Of a stretch of DNA of 64,000 nucleotides, positions 15,667 through 25,026 are shown piece by piece. A program made the position numbers and the translations under genes. Below the pieces are notes generated by a model that worked only from the letters and a program-made list of their open reading frames with translations, searched no databases and had not been told where the DNA came from. Origin of the DNA: Syntrophaceae bacterium (GTDB taxonomy: Bacteria; Desulfobacterota; Syntrophia; Syntrophales; Smithellaceae); assembly GCA_018056765.1 (NCBI GenBank), contig JAGPFA010000002.1, forward strand, positions 70,590 through 134,589. Direction: 5' to 3'. Within the stretch, counting starts at the first letter, position 1, and every line of letters begins with the position of its first letter.

Positions 15667-18075
15667 ATGTTTGCAAGTATCGCCCTCAATATTCCGGCGG
15701 ACAAGCTTTTCACTTATTCTCTGCCGGAAAACCTTGCCTCGGACGCTTGCGTCGGCAAACGGGTTTTTGTGCCTTTCGGCAGCCGCAGGCGCACCGGTTT
15801 TATTGTGGCCTTATCATCATCCTGCGAGCTTGCCGATGTGCGTCCGGTAATTGAAATCCTCGACGAAGAGCCGCTTTTCGACGAACATGATCTGCATTTT
15901 TATAAGTGGATTGCCAACTACTGCATTTATCCGCTGGGGAAAACACTGGGCGAACTGATCCCCTCGGGGCCGGAAAAGAAAGACTTTATCTGGGTTACCG
16001 CCCTGCCCATGCCGCCCGATGCATACCCTTCCAGATCGCAGAAAAAAATACTGGAAATAATCACACAGACCCCCGAAGGGATTTCGTTAAATGACCTCAT
16101 CAGGCAATCTGGTCTGAAAACCGCCGCCGCGGTTGTACGCGGTATGCGGATGGCCGGGCTTATTGACCTGAGCGCGAAAGAAAAAAAACAACTGGCCGTC
16201 CGTACGCAAAATATTGTCCGCCTCAATGAGGGTCTGATGAACTCCGTCAAGCTGACGCAGCGCCAGCAGGCGGCGATTGATTCTCTCAAAAGAGAAGGTC
16301 CACTCGAGTTACGGGAGTTGATGAAATTATCCGGCACCAGCGCGGACATCATGAAGCGGCTGCTGGAAAAGGGGATCATTGAAGCGACACAGGAGGAATT
16401 CATCCGCAAGGCCGACTTGAAAAGCGCACTGCAGACACAACAAAATAATTTTGAACTCAATGACGAGCAGAGCCGTGCCCTGGCCTCGATTTGCCGGTTT
16501 GCCGATAGCGGCTCCTTCCAGCCGGTATTACTTCACGGTGTGACCGGCAGCGGCAAGACGGAAGTTTACCTATCGGCGGTCGATCACGTCCTGAAAACCG
16601 GCGGAACCGCCATCTATCTTGTTCCTGAAATCGCCCTTACACCACAGCTGATTTCACGGATCACCGGACGTTTTGATGAGAATAAAATCGCCGTTGTGCA
16701 CAGCGGCATTTCCGGAAGCATCCGTTATGACCAGTGGCGTGAGATCCGCCGCGGCCGGATAAATCTGGTTATCGGCGCCCGCTCCGCGCTGTTTTCTCCT
16801 GTTAAAAACCTGAAACTGATCATTGTTGACGAAGAACATGACTCGTCCTACAAGCAGGATGAACGCCTTTGCTACCACGCACGCGACCTGGCGGTGGTCA
16901 AGGCTAAATTCGCCGGCGCTGTGTGCGTGCTGGGCTCGGCAACACCCGGCTTGCGAACTTTCTATAACGCACAGACAAACAAATATACCTGTCTGAGACT
17001 TACCGGACGGGCAAATGAAAAGCCATTGCCTGCCATCGAAATCGTGGACATGAAAGCTGAAAAAGAGATAAAAGGTAAAATTCCCGTGCTTTCCAAGGCA
17101 CTCATTGCGGCCGTTTCCGAAACACTGGCACACAAGCAACAGGTACTGCTGTTTCTTAACAAGCGGGGGTTCGACACGTTTCTGGTCTGCGCCGATTGCG
17201 GCTACAATTTTCAATGTCCCCATTGCGCAGTGGCACTCAAAAGCCACCTGGCGGAAAACCTGGTCAAGTGCCATTATTGCGACTACAGCCAGAAGGCCAT
17301 ACCTCTTTGCCCGCAGTGCCGCGGCAGCCGAATACTCAATTTCGGCACGGGCACACAGAAACTGGAATCGGAACTGCTTGGCTTTTTCCCCGGCGCGCGT
17401 GTCTGCCGGATGGATTCCGACACCACCTCGCGCAAAGGGGCACAGGAAAAAATTCTTTCCCGCATGGAACAAAGGGAAATAGATATCCTGGTAGGTACGC
17501 AAATGATCGCCAAAGGACATGACTTCCCCGACATCACACTGGTGGGTGTAATTTCGGCGGACACTTCGCTCAATATGCCCGATTTCCGCGCAGCGGAAAA
17601 AACCTTCCAGCTGCTCACACAGGTTGCCGGACGAGGCGGCCGGGGGGACCAGGCGGGGCGCGTGATCATCCAAACATTCAATCCGGATCACTATACACTA
17701 CGACACGCGCGCAACCACGACTACATATCTTTTTATGAAGAAGAACTTAATTACCGCCGTACGCTGTCGTATCCCCCTTTCAGCCGCCTGATCATGCTGC
17801 GCCTGTCATCAGCCAAACCGGATGCTCTGTCAACCACGGCGCGGGAGCTGGGAAAGGAAGCCAAAGCAATTTCGTCACGCTACAAAAGCGGTCTGGAAAT
17901 CATCGGACCGGCTGACTCGCCTCTGGCAAAAATCCGCGGCGAGCATCGCATGCAAATGCTGATTAAAGGGCAAAACAGCGCGGTGCTGCACCGGATCGCG
18001 TCCGAGCTTGCCGAACAACACGCGACCAGCACCGTCAAAATCACCATCGATGTGGATCCGGAAAACTTCATGTAG
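15667..18075 (+). CDS. priA: Primosomal protein N' (PriA helicase)
   Basis: 802 residues. Restarts stalled replication forks by loading the primosome. The N-terminal 3'-DNA-binding domain starts FASIALNIPADKLFTY; the helicase has Walker A GVTGSGKTEVYL near 286, Walker B DEEHDSSYKQ near 395, GSATPGL near 422 and HR-motif QVAGRGGRGDQAGR near 655. The zinc region carries the eight cysteines in CADCGYNFQCPHC and CHYCDYSQKAIPLCPQC near 510-550. Length and motif order are complete. The start ATG 15667 is about 60 bases after the dksA terminator; the RBS GAGCCGCC is weak. Confidence 0.96.
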   Translation: MFASIALNIPADKLFTYSLPENLASDACVGKRVFVPFGSRRRTGFIVALSSSCELADVRPVIEILDEEPLFDEHDLHFYKWIANYCIYPLGKTLGELIPSGPEKKDFIWVTALPMPPDAYPSRSQKKILEIITQTPEGISLNDLIRQSGLKTAAAVVRGMRMAGLIDLSAKEKKQLAVRTQNIVRLNEGLMNSVKLTQRQQAAIDSLKREGPLELRELMKLSGTSADIMKRLLEKGIIEATQEEFIRKADLKSALQTQQNNFELNDEQSRALASICRFADSGSFQPVLLHGVTGSGKTEVYLSAVDHVLKTGGTAIYLVPEIALTPQLISRITGRFDENKIAVVHSGISGSIRYDQWREIRRGRINLVIGARSALFSPVKNLKLIIVDEEHDSSYKQDERLCYHARDLAVVKAKFAGAVCVLGSATPGLRTFYNAQTNKYTCLRLTGRANEKPLPAIEIVDMKAEKEIKGKIPVLSKALIAAVSETLAHKQQVLLFLNKRGFDTFLVCADCGYNFQCPHCAVALKSHLAENLVKCHYCDYSQKAIPLCPQCRGSRILNFGTGTQKLESELLGFFPGARVCRMDSDTTSRKGAQEKILSRMEQREIDILVGTQMIAKGHDFPDITLVGVISADTSLNMPDFRAAEKTFQLLTQVAGRGGRGDQAGRVIIQTFNPDHYTLRHARNHDYISFYEEELNYRRTLSYPPFSRLIMLRLSSAKPDALSTTARELGKEAKAISSRYKSGLEIIGPADSPLAKIRGEHRMQMLIKGQNSAVLHRIASELAEQHATSTVKITIDVDPENFM

Positions 18076-18491
18076 CCGCCTGCAACAGGAAGGAGCCAGG
18101 AAATCAAAAAAAGACACCAGACCGGCTATGTAAGTAATTTAGCGCGGGCTGGAAAATGAATCTCTCCGGCCTCCGGCCTTCAGAAAACTTTTTCCCGACA
18201 GTAATATTGTAGCCGGCCCACATCTCTTTGGCGCTGTCATCGACCAGCCGGGGCCTGCCTGGTGAATATGTTTCCAGGTGGATTCCATACCGGGAGGCAA
18301 AACATCGCTCCGGGCACAAGCCGCCCGGCTCGCCTCCGGGGTAAGCTTGATCTGTCGGTAATCATAGCATGGACCAAGCCAAGGGCGGAAGGCCGCCCTC
18401 GGTGGTGAATAATCAATATCACTCCGGCCCCTGCTTGCGTCATCCACACTGTCTGGCGTGGAATCGCCGGGGCCTGGAAGACATTTCTCTT
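18076..18491. other. Spacer with only doubtful coding traces
   Basis: About 415 bases between convergent priA and the RsbRD_N-like gene. Two overlapping minus-strand frames look mildly protein-like (18110-18363, containing LVDDSAKEMWAGYNITVGKK, and 18139-18504) but neither has a start with an RBS, they cannot both be real, and I recognise no family. A decayed gene is possible. No clear terminator was found. Confidence 0.4.
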
Positions 18492-18947
18492 TTACCCCCG
18501 GCAATTCGCCAGCCGGATGCGGTCCTGATAGTACTGAGTGATCTCAAAGACGGCATGATCAATCAGAAGCATGATACGCATTACGGAGTCGATGGCCTGA
18601 TGATGTTCGATGGCATTAATAAAGATCGCCTGAAATTCGGCATAAAGCCACATATGGCGGCGCATCATATTCAGCGCGTAAACAGCTTCATGCAGGGGAA
18701 TGTTGTTTTCATAACAGACCCGGGCATAATGCATGAAAAACTCCTGGGTCTTTTCGTAACGGTTGGGAGCAATCAGCATGTTGCGCAGCTGGCTGTAAAA
18801 TTTGACCGCCTGCAACACAAGCTTTTCGGTTGGAATCTCTTTGTAGTGAGCTGTCCTTTTGTTTTTTCTGACATCGGCAGCCCATTGCCCCGCGATTTCT
18901 TCTATATTGGCTTCCAGTACGTCCAGCAGTTTGATCGAATCTTCCAT
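18492..18947 (-). CDS. Stand-alone RsbRD_N-like sensor domain protein (paralogue 2)
   Basis: 151 residues, all-helical in appearance. Clearly related to the upstream gene at 18993-19460: both share a W-x-x-DV pattern with N(K/T)RT, KFY near residue 50, a Y-A-R/Q motif, the block AVYALNMMRRHMWLYAEFQAIF near 87 and a closing hydrophobic helix with DHAVFEITQYYQ. This layout resembles the RsbT co-antagonist RsbRD N-terminal domain, a globin-like four-helix sensor fold, but here without any STAS or kinase output domain. Likely senses a signal and acts through a partner. Starts 45 bases after its paralogue ends. Function unproven. Confidence 0.7.
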   Translation of the reverse strand: MEDSIKLLDVLEANIEEIAGQWAADVRKNKRTAHYKEIPTEKLVLQAVKFYSQLRNMLIAPNRYEKTQEFFMHYARVCYENNIPLHEAVYALNMMRRHMWLYAEFQAIFINAIEHHQAIDSVMRIMLLIDHAVFEITQYYQDRIRLANCRG

Positions 18948-18992
18948 GTTATGTGCTCCTTTCTGTAATGCCTGCCGCGCAGGAAAGCAAAA

Positions 18993-19460
18993 TTATTTTT
19001 TATTGTCTTTTCCCTTTTGAATAAGTTCCTGATATTCTTTGGTCACCTCGTAGGCGGCATAATCAAACAGCAAAATGGTGCGGCTCAGTGTATCCAACGC
19101 CTGGCGTTGGTCGATTCCCGAGCTGAAAATCGTCTGGAACTCGGCGTATAACCAAATGTGCCTGCGCAGAAGAATAAGTGCGTAGATCGCTTCATCCATA
19201 GGGATACCCATGGCAAAGCTTTCCTGGGCGTAGGTGCGAAAATATTTCAATGTTTTTTCACCGACCTTTTCCTCGGTGAACATTCGGCTGAAATTATTAT
19301 AAAACTTTACACCCTGATTGATAATCGCTTCTTCTTCTATCTCCCTGTATTTTTTTGTCCGGGTGTTGTTTTGGACATCCCCCGCCCACCTTTTGGCCAT
19401 TTTCTCCGCATGTTGCTCGGTCAGTTCTACATATTTTAACGCGTATGTTCTCATGCCCAT
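18993..19460 (-). CDS. Stand-alone RsbRD_N-like sensor domain protein (paralogue 1)
   Basis: 155 residues; first gene of a tandem duplicated pair. It carries the same blocks as its neighbour: AKRWAGDVQNNTRTKKYREI near residue 21, GVKFYNNFSRMF near 50, IPMDEAIYALILLRRHIWLYAEFQTIF near 83 and LFDYAAYEVTKEYQELI near 132. GGAGATGGGC precedes ATG 19460. Fits the RsbRD_N helical domain. The gene is divergent from fmt with about 180 bases between starts. Two diverged copies side by side suggest a heterodimer or two related inputs, which is inference. Confidence 0.7.
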   Translation of the reverse strand: MGMRTYALKYVELTEQHAEKMAKRWAGDVQNNTRTKKYREIEEEAIINQGVKFYNNFSRMFTEEKVGEKTLKYFRTYAQESFAMGIPMDEAIYALILLRRHIWLYAEFQTIFSSGIDQRQALDTLSRTILLFDYAAYEVTKEYQELIQKGKDNKK

Positions 19461-19639
19461 CTCCTTTCATTTATTGCTCATCCGTTTCAAACTATGATCA
19501 ATGTTTCGTTTATACTATAAAACACGCAATGAGAATTGACAACAGAAAATTGCATCAGGGCCTGCCACCCTCATGGCGCTTGACACTTTTTGCATATTTC
19601 CATATAGATTGCCGCATAAATGGGAAAATATACAAGATT

Positions 19640-20578
19640 ATGGACAAACCGCGCATCATCTTTATGGGAACTCCGGAATTTGCCCTGCCCGCCCTGGAGC
19701 TGCTTGCTCAAAGCAATTACAGAACCATTGCTGTTGTCACGCAGCCGGATCGGCCCGCCGGACGCGGACGCCGGCAGTCATCACCACCGGTCAAGCAGCT
19801 TGCCATACAACTGGGCATTGAAGTCATGCAGCCGGCAAGAGTCAGAGATGACTCTTTTTTGCAACAGTTTTACCTACTGAATCCGGATATGGTGGTAGTT
19901 GCCGCCTTCGGTCAGATTCTCCCCAAAGAGATTATCGATTTTCCGAAACTGGGCTGTCTGAATATCCACCCGTCATTATTACCGAAATACAGGGGCGCAG
20001 CGCCGTTGAACTGGAGCATCATCCGCGGAGAAACAAAAACCGGTGTAACGATTATGCTCATGGATGAGGGGATGGACTCAGGTGACATACTGCTGCAGGA
20101 AGAAACCAAGCTGGGTGAAGAAGAAAACTTCGGCCAGCTGCATGACCGTCTGGCAATTATGGGGGCAAAACTATTGCAAGAAACAATCGGGCAAATCATC
20201 CTCGGACAAGTAATAAGACGAAAGCAGGACCCCGGCCAGGTAACCTTTGCCCCGCGTCTGACGAAGGAAACGGGAAGAATCAACTGGCATGACAAATGCC
20301 GCGACATTGTCAATCTTATCCGCGGCCTGAGCCCGTCTCCCGCCGCCTATACCAGCCTCGACGGTCAGGAGCTGAAAATATTTTCCGCACAGGCAAAGCC
20401 GGCATCACCCAAGGAGCCACCCGGAACCATCGCCCTGCCGGTTGCTGCGGGATTGCCCGTGGCGGCATCAGACGGATATGTAATCATTACAGATGTTCAA
20501 CCCGCCGGAAAAAAAAGAATGACAATCGCCGACTTTTTACGTGGACGCCGGCTGGAGCAGGGAAAGGTCTTCGGTTAG
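19640..20578 (+). CDS. fmt: Methionyl-tRNA formyltransferase
   Basis: Formylates initiator Met-tRNA with 10-formyl-THF. ATG 19640 gives 312 residues starting DKPRIIFMGTPEFALPALE, the family N-terminus; the frame is open much further upstream but that part reads as noise. Catalytic Asn-His-Asp are in LNIHPSLLPKYRGAAP near residue 108 and LMDEGMDSGDIL near 140. The C-terminal tRNA-binding domain is present through DFLRGRRL. The RBS is weak. It is followed after 82 bases by rsmB; a peptide deformylase gene, the common neighbour, is missing. Confidence 0.95.
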   Translation: MDKPRIIFMGTPEFALPALELLAQSNYRTIAVVTQPDRPAGRGRRQSSPPVKQLAIQLGIEVMQPARVRDDSFLQQFYLLNPDMVVVAAFGQILPKEIIDFPKLGCLNIHPSLLPKYRGAAPLNWSIIRGETKTGVTIMLMDEGMDSGDILLQEETKLGEEENFGQLHDRLAIMGAKLLQETIGQIILGQVIRRKQDPGQVTFAPRLTKETGRINWHDKCRDIVNLIRGLSPSPAAYTSLDGQELKIFSAQAKPASPKEPPGTIALPVAAGLPVAASDGYVIITDVQPAGKKRMTIADFLRGRRLEQGKVFG

Positions 20579-20660
20579 AACCGCTCGTCATCGAACGGCC
20601 GGAACCTGCTGCCGTGACCTCTTGCCGACAAAACCGCTCCCGCAGGAAGCAACTCTGCAG

Positions 20661-22007
20661 ATGAAAAAATCAATCCGACATCAGGCAACAAATATATTAA
20701 ATACCGTGTCGCAGTCACAGGCTTTCGCGAGTGATTTACTCGATACCCGTCTGACAAAAGAAGACCTGTCCGAAACAGCCGACGGGAGGCTGCTGACACG
20801 CCTGGTTTACGGTGTATTGAGAATGCAGGCACATCTGGACTGGATTCTGGCCGGCCTTTATCACGGAAATTATTCCAACGCGGACGTGCGGGTCAAAAAT
20901 ATCCTGCGCCTCGGTCTCTACCAGCTCAGATTCAGCGATCGCCTGCCGGCATTCGCCGTGGTGGACGAAGCAGTCAAAACGGCAAAAAGAATGGCCCCTC
21001 CCGCCGCAGGCCTGATCAATGCCGTGTTGCGCACTTATTTGCTCAATCCGGACAAAATCAGGTTCCCGTCCGGAGTTGAAAAGCTTCCCCAGTACATTGC
21101 TTCATTTTATTCTCATCCGGAATGGCTGGTTAAACACTGGCTTCACCATTACACAAAAGACCAAACCATCACCATTTGCCGACAAAATAATGAACCGCCT
21201 GCACTGACACTGCGCGTGAATACTTTAAAAATATCCACAGCGGAGCTTATGGCAAAGCTCAAAACCGCCGGCTTTGACTGTATGCCGACAATTTTTTCAC
21301 CCGACGGGATCGTCCTGAATGACTGGCCACTGCCTGTTCAAAAAACGGTTTTTTTTCAGGAAGGTCTCTGCCGTCTGCAGGATGAAGCTTCTCAGCTGGC
21401 CTCTTACCTGGCTTGGCCCGCAAGCGGATCATCTGTCCTTGATGTCTGCGCGGGCAGCGGCGGCAAAACCACACATCTGGCCTGCCTCATGAACGGTCGT
21501 GGCTGCATCACGGCGCTTGACCGTGATCCGGGCAAGGTCAAAGAACTGGAAAAAGAAGCAGCCAGACTGGGGATTACAAATATTGAAACGGACGTGGCGG
21601 ATCTGAACCACCCGCTACCTGACGGGATGCAGGGAAAGTTTGACTGTGTTTTTGTGGACGCGCCCTGCTCAGGCACCGGCACGCTGGGACGCCATCCGGA
21701 AATAAAATGGCGCTTAAAACGGGAAGATCTGCCGGCGCTGGCGGCGACCCAGAAAAACGTATTGCGGCACGCAGCAGCAGCCGTCAGAAGGGGCGGTCTG
21801 CTTGTATATTGCACCTGCTCCGTATTGCCACAGGAAAATGACGAGGTAGTCCAGAATTTTTTAGCTTCTTTCCCCGATTTCGCGATGGAACAGCCGGCGG
21901 CTTCCGTCTTAAGCAGTTTCTCAGACAAAAACGGGATTTTCAGAACTTACCCCCAGCGCCACGGAATGGACGGTTTTTTCGGTGTTCCGCTGCGGCGCGG
22001 GATTTAA
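20661..22007 (+). CDS. rsmB: 16S rRNA (cytosine-967 C5) methyltransferase RsmB
   Basis: 448 residues from ATG 20661 (MKKSIRHQATNILN); upstream frame rejected because it overlaps fmt. The N-terminal NusB-like RNA-binding domain (about residues 1-130) includes LVYGVLRMQAHLDWIL. The methyltransferase domain has SVLDVCAGSGGKTTHLA near 253, DAPCSGTGTLGRHPEIKW near 330 and the catalytic cysteine in VYCTCSVLPQEND near 380. Complete family architecture. It probably shares a transcript with fmt. Confidence 0.94.
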   Translation: MKKSIRHQATNILNTVSQSQAFASDLLDTRLTKEDLSETADGRLLTRLVYGVLRMQAHLDWILAGLYHGNYSNADVRVKNILRLGLYQLRFSDRLPAFAVVDEAVKTAKRMAPPAAGLINAVLRTYLLNPDKIRFPSGVEKLPQYIASFYSHPEWLVKHWLHHYTKDQTITICRQNNEPPALTLRVNTLKISTAELMAKLKTAGFDCMPTIFSPDGIVLNDWPLPVQKTVFFQEGLCRLQDEASQLASYLAWPASGSSVLDVCAGSGGKTTHLACLMNGRGCITALDRDPGKVKELEKEAARLGITNIETDVADLNHPLPDGMQGKFDCVFVDAPCSGTGTLGRHPEIKWRLKREDLPALAATQKNVLRHAAAAVRRGGLLVYCTCSVLPQENDEVVQNFLASFPDFAMEQPAASVLSSFSDKNGIFRTYPQRHGMDGFFGVPLRRGI

Positions 22008-22066
22008 TTTGACTGGCAACAGACAAACATGCTAGCCTGTGCATCCTGATGACAAAGGAGTTTTTT

Positions 22067-22696
22067 ATGTTTATCAAGCAAATGCAAGTCGGACATCTGG
22101 CAGTCTTCGCCTACCTGGTAGGCGACACAAACACCGGAGATGCTCTGGTTATCGACCCGGCAGACCAGGCACACGATATTTTGGCGCTGGCGGCCAAAAA
22201 CAACCTGAGAATCAATTATATCGTCAATACACACGGCCATGTCGACCATATCGGCGGCAATGCTCAAATGAAAAAGCTGACCGGAGCAAAAATAATTATC
22301 CACGCGGACGATGCGATAATGTTGTCCTCCACGCCGGCTTCCATGTTGCGGATGTTCGGGGCTTCCCAGTCACCGCCCGCGGACATCCTGGCTCAGGACG
22401 GCCAGACAATATCTGTGGGCAATTTCGGGCTGAAAGTCATCCATACCCCCGGACACTCACCCGGCGGCATATGTCTGTACACGCCCGGCTATGTCTTTAC
22501 GGGAGACACACTGTTTGTGGAAGCGGTCGGACGCACGGATCTGCCTGGAGCTTCCTGGCAAACGATGTACAATTCCATCAAGACAAAGATTTTCACGTTA
22601 CCCGATGATACAGTGGTCATGCCCGGCCATAACTATGGCCGCACTCCCACATCCACGATCGGCCATGAAAAAAAATACAATCCTTTCGTCCGCTGA
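22067..22696 (+). CDS. MBL-fold hydrolase, glyoxalase II-like
   Basis: 209 residues from ATG 22067, which has AAAGGAG seven bases before it; an ATG 18 bases upstream lacks one. Metallo-beta-lactamase fold with THGHVDHIGG near residue 52 (HxHxDH), HTPGHSPGG near 126, FTGDTLFVEAVGR near 144 and PGHNYG near 186: a full two-metal site. YcbL-type hydroxyacylglutathione hydrolase relatives share these residues, and the substrate could be another thioester. It follows rsmB by 59 bases on the same strand. Confidence 0.88.
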   Translation: MFIKQMQVGHLAVFAYLVGDTNTGDALVIDPADQAHDILALAAKNNLRINYIVNTHGHVDHIGGNAQMKKLTGAKIIIHADDAIMLSSTPASMLRMFGASQSPPADILAQDGQTISVGNFGLKVIHTPGHSPGGICLYTPGYVFTGDTLFVEAVGRTDLPGASWQTMYNSIKTKIFTLPDDTVVMPGHNYGRTPTSTIGHEKKYNPFVR

Positions 22697-22851
22697 AAGA
22701 AACTGTATAAGCGTAATCGAATGAAAATGGAGTAGATTTTTTCCCGCACAATAGTCAGTTAAAATAGCCTTGCGGAAATTATTGACAAACGCCGAATCAT
22801 CATTAAGTTACCCCGTGATTATCTTCAATTTGTATTTATCAGGAGGCCACC

Positions 22852-23250
22852 TTGCGCCGAAAGAAGTTGCCTGATTACCGACTAAAACAAAAAATTTTAT
22901 TTCTGGACAAGACATCTCCCGAAACTCTTATGAATTACGGTGATTTATGCCTGCAAGAAGGATCCTATACCGATGCTTTGGATTTTTACGCCGGCGCCCG
23001 GCATAAGGAAGGCATCGAAAAAATCAGTCAATATGCCCTCTCCAACGGAGACGCGTTTCTCTTCCAGCAAGCACTCAGGGCGCTCGGCTCTCAACCTCAG
23101 GATACTGAGTGGGAAATACTGGCGCAAAAGGCTATCCAGCTGAAAAAATTTTCATTCGCCAGGCAGGCGCTGGAAAAAATCACGGACACGCAGCGTGCCG
23201 GCGGAATTAAACAGGCGATTGAAGCGGAGGAAGCAAAACAGGTTACATGA
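22852..23250 (+). CDS. Small TPR-like protein coupled to dnaJ
   Basis: 132 residues from TTG 22852, with GGAGG five bases before it. The sequence is helical with repeat-like pairs ([24 protein letters not shown] near 27, then [18 protein letters not shown] and [11 protein letters not shown]), suggesting two or three degenerate TPR-like helix hairpins. No catalytic motif. Its TGA overlaps the dnaJ ATG in ATGA, so it is translationally coupled and may help or target the DnaJ protein; this role is inference. I do not recognise a named family. Confidence 0.7.
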   Translation: MRRKKLPDYRLKQKILFLDKTSPETLMNYGDLCLQEGSYTDALDFYAGARHKEGIEKISQYALSNGDAFLFQQALRALGSQPQDTEWEILAQKAIQLKKFSFARQALEKITDTQRAGGIKQAIEAEEAKQVT

Positions 23251-24308
23251 TCACAAGGGACTATTATGAAATTCTCGGCGTCGGCAAAACCGCCACCGGG
23301 GAGGAAATTAAAAAAAGCTACCGTAGAATTGCCATGCAGTATCACCCGGACAAAAACCCCGGAAATAAGCAGGCGGAGGATAAATTCAAAGAGGCAGCCG
23401 AGGCTTACGAAGTCCTGAGCGACGCTCAGAAACGTGAAATTTATGATCGCTTTGGCCATGAAGGATTGAACAGAACCGGCTTTCATGGATTCAACGGTTT
23501 TGAAGACATTTTTTCCAGCTTCGGGGATATTTTTGAGGACGTCTTCGGCTTCGGTCGTCAACAAGGAAGAAGGCACGCCGGGCGAACAGTGCGTGCTGGC
23601 GCTGATTTACGCTATGATCTGAAAATATCATTTCTGGATGCGGCTTTCGGTCTCGCCACAACGATTGATCTGGAAAAATTGCACCCCTGCAGCGAATGTG
23701 AAGGTTCGGGGGCCGCACCCGGCACATCTCCTTCCGTGTGCCCAACCTGCCGCGGCAGAGGTCAGGTAATGCAGTCCAGCGGTTTTTTCGCCATCAGCTC
23801 CACCTGCCCCCACTGTCACGGCAACGGCAAGTTTATTACCAGCCCCTGTCCCAAATGTCACGGAATGGGAAAAGAGCAAAAGCGCAAAACAGTTGAGCTG
23901 AAAATACCTGCCGGCGTGGAAACAGGATCGAGACTTCGCCTGCGCGGTGAAGGAGAGGCAGGAGACCCGGGCGCACCAAGCGGAGATCTGTACGTTTTTA
24001 TCAGTGTGGAAGAACATGATTTCTTTGTCCGCTCCGAAGATGACATTGTCTGCCGCCTCCCCATCTCTTTCGTGCAGGCAGCTCTCGGCGCGACGGTAGA
24101 GGTTCCCACCTTAAAAGACACAGAAAAAATTAAAATCCCCAGAGGCACACAAACAGGCCAGGTCTTCCGCCTCAAAGGAAAGGGCATTCCTCACCTCCAG
24201 GGGTACGGGCGCGGTGATCAGATCATCGAAATTTTTGTGGAAACTCCCAGAGATTTGACAAAGAAACAAGAAGCGCTGCTCCGGGAATTTGAAAAATCAA
24301 CTTCATAA
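23247..24308 (+). CDS. dnaJ: DnaJ chaperone
   Basis: 353 residues. J domain at 1-70 with the HPD motif in [10 protein letters not shown]; a G/F-rich stretch follows ([26 protein letters not shown]). The zinc centre has four CxxCxGxG-type repeats: [24 protein letters not shown] and CPKCHGMG near 145-210, then the two beta-barrel substrate domains. Slightly shorter than E. coli DnaJ because of a short G/F and C-terminal part. dnaK and grpE are not adjacent, so this may be a second, specialised DnaJ rather than the main heat-shock copy. Coupled by ATGA to the TPR-like gene before it. Confidence 0.92.
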   Translation: MITRDYYEILGVGKTATGEEIKKSYRRIAMQYHPDKNPGNKQAEDKFKEAAEAYEVLSDAQKREIYDRFGHEGLNRTGFHGFNGFEDIFSSFGDIFEDVFGFGRQQGRRHAGRTVRAGADLRYDLKISFLDAAFGLATTIDLEKLHPCSECEGSGAAPGTSPSVCPTCRGRGQVMQSSGFFAISSTCPHCHGNGKFITSPCPKCHGMGKEQKRKTVELKIPAGVETGSRLRLRGEGEAGDPGAPSGDLYVFISVEEHDFFVRSEDDIVCRLPISFVQAALGATVEVPTLKDTEKIKIPRGTQTGQVFRLKGKGIPHLQGYGRGDQIIEIFVETPRDLTKKQEALLREFEKSTS

Positions 24309-25026
24309 CTTTCAGGGCTGAAAACCAACAGCGGAAAATAACCGTCGGACAAATTATTCTGGTTTGCTAAGTTCGCATCATTCAGAGAACTTTGCCAAAC
24401 CCTGCCCAACCGGCAATATCGTCATACCGGCGAAGGCCTGCCCGCGCGAAATCGGGGGGGCCGGTATCCAGTGTTTTCAAGTGCTTTGTGGATTCCAGGT
24501 CAAGCCCGGAATGACTGGAGGAGGAATTATTCAAAGGTCTGCCTGAGACTGCCGAACCATCCTTTAGCCTTCAGCCACAAACTAAGAGCTATTACCTCCA
24601 CCCCCGGCCTGCTTAAGCAGGCCACCCCCGCCAGCGGTGGACACGAAGCGGTGCGCTTCGCGCTTAATTGACCGTTCATGCTGAGAGAACTTTGCCAAAC
24701 CCTGCCTAACCGGCAATGTCGTCATAGCGGTGAAGGCCGGCATCCAGTGTTATCAAGTGTTTTAGGGATACCGGGTCAAGCCCGGGACGACTGAGGAAGG
24801 TATTATTTAAAAGCTCTCTTTAACTGCCGGAAAAATAAAAATAAGGTCGGCCTGCCATACACAAACGGAAAAACAAGCTTCGTCCTGGCTTTCGGCCTCA
24901 GCCCTTTCCCTCCGGGCCCGGCCGGTGCGTCTGTTACGAAATCTTCGGAAGCAAATTACATTAATGTTGCATTCCCCCTGGCAATATGTTTTAACGAGTC
25001 CAAATCAAGCGGACCGGAGGAATCAG
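24309..25026. repeat. Repeat-rich spacer with two gtcat...atgac-type elements and a mosaic module
   Basis: No gene in about 700 bases. Two imperfect direct copies, 24421-24515 and 24721-24791, begin GTCATA and end (A)TGAC/CGAC with internal CCGG-rich arms; both are preceded by the same gagaactttgccaaaccctgcc segment. Between them, 24552-24690 holds modules of the mosaic repeat: the perfect palindrome GGCCTGCTTAAGCAGGCC at 24606-24623, a gtgcgcttcgcgctt segment and accgttcatgctgag. A third gtcat-type element stands at 31331-31429. Confidence 0.8.

Noticed and set aside
16654..17691. 345-codon minus frame opposite priA
   Set aside because: Shadow of the priA helicase domain on the opposite strand; no motifs and no ribosome-binding site.
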